From: Acidobacteriaceae bacterium
Lineage (GTDB): Bacteria > Acidobacteriota > Terriglobia > Terriglobales > Acidobacteriaceae
DNA length: 64,000 nt
Assembly (NCBI GenBank): GCA_030037545.1
Contig: JASHRF010000076.1
Span: forward strand, 1-64,000
Direction of reading: 5' to 3'
Made by a program: the position numbers and the translations under genes. Shown here in pieces: positions 58,614-64,000 of this stretch. Below the pieces are notes generated by a model that was not told the DNA's origin, ran no database searches, and saw nothing but the letters and a program-made list of their open reading frames with translations. Every line of letters begins with the position of its first letter. Position 1 is the first letter of the stretch.

Positions 58614-60632
58614 CTAAAAGCTGGAAGCTGCTTTTCCGTCCATGGCCCGCTTGTAGCCGGTGAGGGCCAGAAGCGGGAAATATTGGCGGTACATGGTGTA
58701 GGCCAGATAAAACACTCTGGGGAAGCCAGTTCCAGTGTACAGCGCCTGGTGGTTGACGCCCGAACCCAAGCTTTCGTCCCAACTGCCGTCTTCACGCTGG
58801 CGGGTGAGCAGCCAGCGTACGCCCTTGGCTATGGAGTCGGAGCGGTCGTCGCCGGCGGCCAGCAGGCCAAGCATAGCCCACGCGGTCTGCGAAGGCGTGC
58901 TGGCGCCGATGCCGCGCGTATTCGGGTCGTCGTAGCTGCCGCAGGTCTCGCCCCAGCCTCCGTCGGGGTTCTGCACCATGCGAATCCACTCGGCAGCTTG
59001 CTGGATCTGCGGCTCGTGGCGATCGACACCGATGGCGTCAAGGCCACGCAGCACCAGATAGGTGCCGTAAAGATAATTAACGCCCCAGCGACCGAACCAG
59101 CTCCCATCCGGCTCCTGCTCCTTGAAGATGAATTCGATCGCCTTCTGGACGCGCTTATCGTCGCGCGTATAGCCGTAGGTAGCCAGCATCTCCAGGATTC
59201 TTCCGGTAATGTCCACGGTGGGCGGATCGAGCATGGCGTTATGATCCGCGAAGGGGATGTACTGGAAGATCATCTTGGTGTTGTCTTTATCGAAGCTGCC
59301 CCACCCTCCGTTTTTGCACTGCATAGCCAGCAACCACTCAATGGCGCGCTGGGTGACCTGGTGCTGGTAGCGCTCGCGCGGATTGTCCACCTTGCTGAGC
59401 GCCAACAGCACCTGGCCGGTGTCGTCGGTATCGGGATAAAACTCGTTGTTGAACTCGAAGTACCATCCGCCGGGATCGGATTTGCTCGCTTTCCTAGCCC
59501 AATCGCCGCGGTGACGAACTTCCTTCGACAGAATCCAGTCGGCGGCCTTGACCATGCGGGGATCGTTGCGCGGCACTCCGGCTTCGCCCAGGGCAAAGAC
59601 GGCCTGCGCCGTGTCCCAGACCGGCGAGACGCAGGGCATCATGCGGAAGGTGGGATAGGGAACTTCAACTGTGGGCGGCTGCTCGATGCCCAGCTTCTCA
59701 AACTCATCGCGGGCGCGGATGACCTGCGGATCGTCTTCGGAGTATCCGAGGCAGCGCAGGGCGAGAATGGCGTTGAGCATGGCCGGATAAATGGCGCCTA
59801 GTCCGTCGGTCAGCTCGAAGCGCTCCAGCATCCACTTCTCGGCGCGGCGCAGGGCCAGGCGGCGCAGAGGACGAATGTGAACCGCTTCAAACCAGTGGGT
59901 CATGCGATCGAGGGCCAGGAAAAAATTGCGCCATGAGAAAAGGTGCTTTCGGTCCATGCGCAGGCGCAGGATGGAATTGGCGCGCCCGCCCACGAACAAC
60001 TCGTCGATGCCATGTTCCGCGGGAATCTTCTTGAACGGCTTTTTGGCATAGATGATGGCCAGCGGGACGAGGATCGACCGCGACCAGGATGAGATTTCGT
60101 AGATGTTGAAGTAGAACCAGTTGGGGAAAAGCACGATCTCCGGCGGAATAGCGGGCACGGCATCGTAGTCGTATTGGCCCAGCGAGCAGAGATACATCTT
60201 GGTAAAGGTGTTGCAGGCTATTACACCGCCATTGGCCAGAATCCACTCGCGGCAGATTTGCATGCGCGGATCGTTGGGGGGCACATTCATGAGCTTGGCG
60301 GCGAAGTAGCACTTGACGGAGAGCGAGATGTTGCCTGGTCCGCCGGGATAGAGGCTCCAGCTCCCATCTTCTTTTTGATAGCGCCACATCTCGGCAAGGG
60401 CGCGTTCCAGGCGGCCGGGATCGCCGGATTCAAGGAGCTTGTGCAGGAAGATGTAGTCGGCTTCGAGCATGGAGTCGGCTTCCAGCTCGCCGCACCAGTA
60501 GCCCTCAGGATGCTGCAGAGAGAGAAGAAAGTCGCGGGCCTTTTGGATGGAGGATTCCACATCGGCCATGTCGGCATCGATGCGGCCGAAGCGCGGCGCT
60601 GCGGTGCGTAAGTTTGAATCCGGCGAAATCAT
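58614..60632 (-). CDS. shc: Squalene-hopene cyclase
   Basis: Cyclises squalene to hopene/hopanol at the membrane. 672 aa, normal for the family. The acid motif DxDD is DTDD at residues 401-404 in NEFYPDTDDTGQVLLA. Several QW repeats are visible: QHPEGYWCGELEADSMLEAD, QKEDGSWSLYPGG, QCKNGGWGSFDKDNTK, QEPDGSWFGRWGVNYLYGT, QNPDGGWGETCGSY and QREDGSWDESLGSG. The start ATG 60632 has GGAGGG ten bases upstream. It is the first hpn gene after ispH on the same strand. Also called hpnF. Confidence 0.97.
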   Translation of the reverse strand: MISPDSNLRTAAPRFGRIDADMADVESSIQKARDFLLSLQHPEGYWCGELEADSMLEADYIFLHKLLESGDPGRLERALAEMWRYQKEDGSWSLYPGGPGNISLSVKCYFAAKLMNVPPNDPRMQICREWILANGGVIACNTFTKMYLCSLGQYDYDAVPAIPPEIVLFPNWFYFNIYEISSWSRSILVPLAIIYAKKPFKKIPAEHGIDELFVGGRANSILRLRMDRKHLFSWRNFFLALDRMTHWFEAVHIRPLRRLALRRAEKWMLERFELTDGLGAIYPAMLNAILALRCLGYSEDDPQVIRARDEFEKLGIEQPPTVEVPYPTFRMMPCVSPVWDTAQAVFALGEAGVPRNDPRMVKAADWILSKEVRHRGDWARKASKSDPGGWYFEFNNEFYPDTDDTGQVLLALSKVDNPRERYQHQVTQRAIEWLLAMQCKNGGWGSFDKDNTKMIFQYIPFADHNAMLDPPTVDITGRILEMLATYGYTRDDKRVQKAIEFIFKEQEPDGSWFGRWGVNYLYGTYLVLRGLDAIGVDRHEPQIQQAAEWIRMVQNPDGGWGETCGSYDDPNTRGIGASTPSQTAWAMLGLLAAGDDRSDSIAKGVRWLLTRQREDGSWDESLGSGVNHQALYTGTGFPRVFYLAYTMYRQYFPLLALTGYKRAMDGKAASSF

Positions 60633-60749
60633 GCGGTCTGAACCCTCCGGAATACCGTCTCCGTATTGGCCCTGCCAGGCTTACCGGTGGCTCCCGGTAT
60701 ATACGATGCCCCGGAATTCCCGCTGCGGCGGAACTTCCGGGGCTGCCGA

Positions 60750-61778
60750 TTAGCGAACTGGCAAAGGCTCAGCACCGTTTGCGCTGCCGATCGCCTGCAC
60801 GATCTCAGGCGGCAGGCCGAAGCGCACGTTCTCCGGCATCACTTCCACTTCTTCGACGTTGGCGAAGCCGTTTTGGCGCAGATAATTCACGACATCCTCG
60901 ACCAGCACTTCGGGAGCCGAAGCGCCGGCGGTTACGGCAATATTTTCAACTCCTTCGAGCCAGGTGGGGGATATGGCGCGAGAGTTATCGATGAGATACC
61001 CAAGGGTTCCAAGGTTGCGCGAAACCTCGACCAGGCGATTGGAGTTGGAGCTGTTTGTAGATCCGACCACTAGCACCAGGTCGGCCTTGTGGGCCACGTT
61101 GCGCACGGCCACCTGGCGATTCTCGGTGGCGTAGCAAATGTCCTGCGAGTGGGGGCCGACGATATTGGGAAACTTAATTTTGAGGGCATGAATGATGTCA
61201 CGCGCCTCATCGAGCGAGAGCGTGGTCTGGGTGAGATAGGCCACGCGGTCGGGGTCGGGAACCTGGAGGGCCTCGACTTCGGCCACGTTGGAGACAACCT
61301 GCGTGACTTCAGGAGCTTCGCCCAGTGTGCCTTCGATCTCGTCGTGGTCGCGATGGCCGATGAGCACCAGCGAATAGCCCTGGCGCGCGAATTTGACCGC
61401 CTCAATGTGAACTTTGGTGACCAGGGGGCAGGTGGCGTCAATCACCTTGAGACGCCTGGCTTTACTAAACTCGCGGACGGCCGGCGAAACGCCGTGCGCG
61501 GAGTAGATGACGCGCTGGCCCTCGGGAACTTCTTCGATCTCGTGGACGAAGATAGCGCCTTTTTCGGCCAACTCATTGACCACGTAGCGGTTGTGCACAA
61601 TTTCGCGGCGGACGTAGATGGGCGCACCGAAGGTTTCGAGGGCGATGCGAACCACATCGATGGCGCGCACCACGCCCGCGCAAAAGCCGCGGGGCTTGAG
61701 TAGAAGGACTGATTTGTGGGTAGAGCAAGCCCCTGGGGTCGGGCGGCTAGCCGTGGGCTCTAAGGCGGTAGTGGTCAC
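60750..61778 (-). CDS. ispH: 4-hydroxy-3-methylbut-2-enyl diphosphate reductase
   Basis: Last step of the MEP pathway, producing IPP and DMAPP with a 4Fe-4S enzyme. 342 aa. Cluster cysteines are in KPRGFCAGVVRAI, IDATCPLVTKVH and QDICYATENRQ, and substrate-binding residues in VVGSTNSSNSNRLVEV. The start is GTG 61776-61778; no ribosome site is seen, but a TATACT lies seven bases upstream. It is placed directly before shc, linking precursor supply to hopanoid synthesis. Confidence 0.96.
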   Translation of the reverse strand: MTTTALEPTASRPTPGACSTHKSVLLLKPRGFCAGVVRAIDVVRIALETFGAPIYVRREIVHNRYVVNELAEKGAIFVHEIEEVPEGQRVIYSAHGVSPAVREFSKARRLKVIDATCPLVTKVHIEAVKFARQGYSLVLIGHRDHDEIEGTLGEAPEVTQVVSNVAEVEALQVPDPDRVAYLTQTTLSLDEARDIIHALKIKFPNIVGPHSQDICYATENRQVAVRNVAHKADLVLVVGSTNSSNSNRLVEVSRNLGTLGYLIDNSRAISPTWLEGVENIAVTAGASAPEVLVEDVVNYLRQNGFANVEEVEVMPENVRFGLPPEIVQAIGSANGAEPLPVR

Positions 61779-61785
61779 AAAGGTA

Positions 61786-61791
61786 AGTATA
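61786..61791 (-). promoter_or_regulatory. Putative -10 box directly before ispH
   Basis: TATACT on the minus strand ends seven bases before the GTG start, which would give a leaderless ispH message. The -35 region is poor. Confidence 0.4.
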
Positions 61792-61859
61792 CCAATGGGC
61801 GAGTGTTAGCGATAGCGGGGAAATTGGCAGGCGTAGCGGGGCTCGCGGTACTGGCTGTG

Positions 61860-62140
61860 TTAGCGGTGTGGGACCGGACGACCTAAGCCTGCCAGCTCCA
61901 CTAGCTCCGCTCGGTCCTTGAGCGCCTTCAACAGCTTGGCCGTTGTGACCACCTGGCCCACTTGGCGCTGGGTGTGGTCGGCGACGTGGATGAGCGCGCC
62001 GCCGAGGGTCGTAGGGAGTTGTTTGCGGCTGACGGTGCGCGGTGACTCGAGATCGGCGGCAGACAAAGCGCGGACGCGCTCGGCGGCTCGGGCGAACGTG
62101 GCCTGGAGGGCGATGAGAAACCCGGCCGCGTGCCGTCTCC
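61860..62140 (-). pseudogene. DinB-type (DUF1572) protein, C-terminal fragment
   Basis: The minus-strand frame contains GFLIALQATFARAAERVRAL and LPTTLGGALIHVADHTQRQV followed by GQVVTTAKLLKAL, which is the last helix pair of DinB-like four-helix proteins including the conserved HxxxH-type region. The N-terminal half is missing; the frame upstream of 62140 changes to unrelated sequence. No start codon is present in the matching part. Confidence 0.6.
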
Positions 62141-62142
62141 GG

Positions 62143-62457
62143 CACGGGAAGATTCGGATCCATCTCAATCTCGGCGAGCACTCCTTTACCGACGTGGGCC
62201 CCACTGGGCCCAGCAAAAAGCCTCTGGTAATCAACGTGAAGGACGGCGGTCAATACTGCGTCCGGCTCTTCGCAAAAATGATGAATTTTGAAGTGTATGG
62301 CCAATGGGAGAACCAGATCGAAGAGATTCCTTGCGAGCGGGCGCAGCGCGAAGCAGCACATTTGAAACCCCTCGATATCAAGCGGATCGACCCAGCCGTC
62401 CGTGCCGAACTTGACCCTGCGACCGACTTTCCCGGCAAGAGTCGAGCGCAGAAATGA
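62143..62457 (+). pseudogene. C-terminal fragment of an unidentified protein
   Basis: An open frame of about 104 codons with protein-like composition: RIHLNLGEHSFTDVGPTGPS, YCVRLFAKMMNFEVYGQWEN, then AHLKPLDIKRIDPAVRAELD, ending TAG-free at TGA 62455-62457. It begins abruptly at the junction with the DinB fragment on the opposite strand, with no start codon or ribosome site. I cannot name the family. Confidence 0.45.
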
Positions 62458-62535
62458 CATTCGAAACGTCAACGCAGCGTGATCGGGCCAATATTTTTGG
62501 CTGTATCATCGGCAGGCCGAAGCAGAAGAGCAACC

Positions 62536-62600
62536 GCGGATCCTTCTCTCACCACCCCCGAACTGAAAAACGTTCGGGGCCCCGTTCGTTCAGGATGACA
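62536..62600. repeat. Family-2 palindromic repeat
   Basis: 65 bp from gcggatccttctctcacc to gttcgttcaggatgaca with the hairpin CCCCCGAAC-TGAAAAAC-GTTCGGGG. It is nearly the same as the copy at 32763. A second partial end (CGGGATGACAGG) follows at about 62684-62696. Confidence 0.8.
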
Positions 62601-62754
62601 GGGTTGTGGTGTTCTCGAGTTCAGTGGCGACTGCCAAGCCGGAAACAACCAGAAAGACAAACACACATCTTGCGACTGCGCCTCGGGATGACAGGGTTGC
62701 ATACGCGCATGCGGCTGGCAAATCCGCGAATCCGTGCGGAAATCCCAAGAACGC

Positions 62755-63564
62755 CTACCCCGCGTTTTTCACCCGCACCACCGTAATCTTCTCAAAGCCC
62801 TCCTCGAAGACCGGGGGCTTGAGCTTCTCGGCCATCTTGAGCATTATGTCTTCGCTGACGCTGCGGTCGCGCTGGCGATTGCGCTGGAGGCACACGTCGA
62901 GCGGCACATCGAAAAATACGGCCTGCACTTCGTAGCCGAAGCTCTTGGCCATTTTGATCCACTGGCGGCGCTCGTGGATGGATAGGTTGGTGGCGTCTAC
63001 ATAGTTCATGGGCATTTTGGCGATGAGGCGGGCGCGGAGAAGCGAGCGCAGCGTGGAAAAGACCAGGCCCTGAAAGCGCTGCTCCTCGACATCGTCGAAG
63101 AGGATGTTGCGGAGCAGGTCGCTCGAAAGCGGGGTGATGCCACGGCGTCCGAACCATGTGGTTTTTCCGGAGCCGGGCAGCCCGATAGCCAGTACCACAA
63201 AGCCCTTGGGCGCGTTGGGCGAGCGCTCGGCTTCCGGCGGAACGGCGGGCGTCTCAGGCTGGGTCTCGACTTCAAGCCGTCCGGAGGCGGAGGGCTCATT
63301 CCAGTCGGTGCGAGTCGGATTCGGCTGGCGGGCCGGGCGTTGCTGCTGGGGGCGCTGCGGCTGAGGCCGTGGATTGGGGCGCGCATCAGATCGTGCGTCC
63401 TGTCGCGCGTCCTGGTGACGTTGCGCCAGCGGCTGCGCGGAGTGCGGCGCCGACATATCGGGATAGTGAGGCACCAGCGGAGCGGGTTGGTTGGGAGGGA
63501 GTTCCTGGCCGATTTTGCCTGTGGATTCAGAAAGATTGGGAGCGCGTCTGGAGCGTCTTCTCAT
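62755..63564 (-). CDS. P-loop kinase (polynucleotide-kinase/zeta-toxin-like) with disordered N-terminus
   Basis: 269 aa from ATG 63564. Residues 1-120 are Pro/Gln/Arg-rich and probably disordered (ARPNPRPQPQRPQQQRPARQ). Residues about 125-269 form a nucleotide kinase: Walker A AIGLPGSGKTTWF, a second-site VDATNLSIHERRQWI and DVCLQRNRQRDRSVSEDIML with the lid arginines. This pattern matches 5'-polynucleotide kinase or zeta-toxin-like AAA_33 kinases. Substrate unknown. No antitoxin gene is adjacent. Confidence 0.8.
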   Translation of the reverse strand: MRRRSRRAPNLSESTGKIGQELPPNQPAPLVPHYPDMSAPHSAQPLAQRHQDARQDARSDARPNPRPQPQRPQQQRPARQPNPTRTDWNEPSASGRLEVETQPETPAVPPEAERSPNAPKGFVVLAIGLPGSGKTTWFGRRGITPLSSDLLRNILFDDVEEQRFQGLVFSTLRSLLRARLIAKMPMNYVDATNLSIHERRQWIKMAKSFGYEVQAVFFDVPLDVCLQRNRQRDRSVSEDIMLKMAEKLKPPVFEEGFEKITVVRVKNAG

Positions 63565-64000
63565 GCTGTCTTCAAGACCTATCCTGCTGGTCAGCGCCCT
63601 TGGCGCCGGATCTGCACAGGCTGAGCGTTTTCGGTTCACACGTTCGATAAGCCGGCATGGTGCAATGTGGCTCTATCTTGAGGAAAGAGCCGCTTGGCTG
63701 TTTCGTTCTGGTAAAGACCTGAACCGAAAAGCGCTGTGCGCAGCGGCCGCCCACGGCCCTGCCTGTTACCCGAATACCACAGTAGGCGAAGCTGCTGCAA
63801 ATTCTGTGCACATCGTCACATACAGTTCTCTGGCTGGAACCTTATCCTAGCGGTGGGGAAATCCGCGTGCAAATCCGTCGCGGACAGGTCCGAAGTCCGC
63901 GCGGAAGGGTGCGGATGTTACGATCAAGAGTTTGGTGGAATCGCTCGCAACTCGACTCCCAACCGCAAGATGAAATTGGAAAGACGGATGGGGAGAACGG
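63565..64000. other. Right-edge spacer, no gene supported
   Basis: No convincing coding frame was found on either strand. On the minus strand this would be a long leader of the P-loop kinase gene. A run of GC-rich imperfect repeats (TCCGCG-type) lies at 63850-63920. An ATG at about 63970 opens a frame cut by the window end and cannot be judged. Confidence 0.3.

Noticed and set aside
251-62600. Dispersed hairpin repeats as a possible CRISPR array
   Set aside because: Copies are kilobases apart, palindromic throughout and lack regular spacers; no cas genes are present.
63970-64000. Possible gene start at the right edge
   Set aside because: Only ten codons are visible, with no clear ribosome site, so it cannot be judged.

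Overview
This 64 kb window is GC-rich chromosomal DNA, most likely from an acidobacterium (Acidobacteriota, Terriglobia-like). That assignment is an inference. It rests on the hopanoid gene order, the style of the proteins (ArsR-methyltransferase fusion beside ahcY, MEDS histidine kinase, DUF4397 lipoprotein) and many short dispersed palindromic repeats. No rRNA, tRNA or CRISPR array was recognised. The left edge cuts the 3' end of an insertion sequence.

Layout. 0-5 kb: IS remnant, priA, HU, dcd, a LuxR-type regulator and a candidate small RNA. 5.7-9 kb: SYLF protein, LpxL-like acyltransferase, lpxD, xseB. 9-11 kb: a decayed sugar-acid locus (aldolase, broken MFS transporter, lactonase). 11-15 kb: small proteins, a large membrane protein and ispA. 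15-19 kb: penicillin-acylase-like hydrolase and CPBP protease. 19.5-26 kb: MEDS kinase, Ada-type repair protein, an S41 peptidase cut by one amber codon, hemB. 26-31 kb: MgtC-like protein between two copies of a palindromic repeat, a purine permease, small envelope proteins and a glutaminyl cyclase. 31.5-35.3 kb: methyl-cycle locus (metF, ahcY, divergent ArsR-methyltransferase). 36-42 kb: Ser/Thr kinase, S1/P1 nuclease and a kinase/receiver/HPt phosphorelay. 42-45 kb: xseA-glmM.

The main system is a hopanoid (triterpenoid lipid) locus from about 45.3 to 61.8 kb. ispH (IPP/DMAPP supply) lies at its far end, and ispA (farnesyl diphosphate) lies elsewhere in the window. HpnD, HpnC and HpnE make squalene, Shc cyclises it, HpnH adds adenosine to hopene, HpnG removes adenine, and HpnJ belongs to late head-group modification. 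Inserted in the same strand and order are less explained genes: two zinc-type MDR dehydrogenases between hpnG and hpnC, a DUF488 protein coupled to hpnG, a 142-aa protein coupled to hpnH, hpnA, and two overlapping half-size EamA/SMR-like membrane proteins after hpnJ. One dehydrogenase carries an N-terminal array of seven to eight exact 11-residue repeats of amphipathic character, which would suit membrane attachment. The dehydrogenases are candidates for the unassigned reduction of ribosylhopane to bacteriohopanetetrol.

The second theme is dispersed palindromic DNA. At least three repeat families occur. Family 1 is bounded by CTAG-type inverted ends with a core resembling GGCACGGCTGAAGCCGTGCC. 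Family 2 runs from GCAGATCCTTCG to CAGGATGACA. Family 3 is a triplet of GGGCTGAAGCCC units. They are not confined to spacers: one copy is read in frame inside priA, a related hairpin pair lies in frame inside hpnD, one supplies the start region of hpnE, and one supplies stop codons to two convergent genes. Several genes are decaying (MFS transporter, FtsX-type permease tail, DUF2071, DinB fragment, S41 peptidase).
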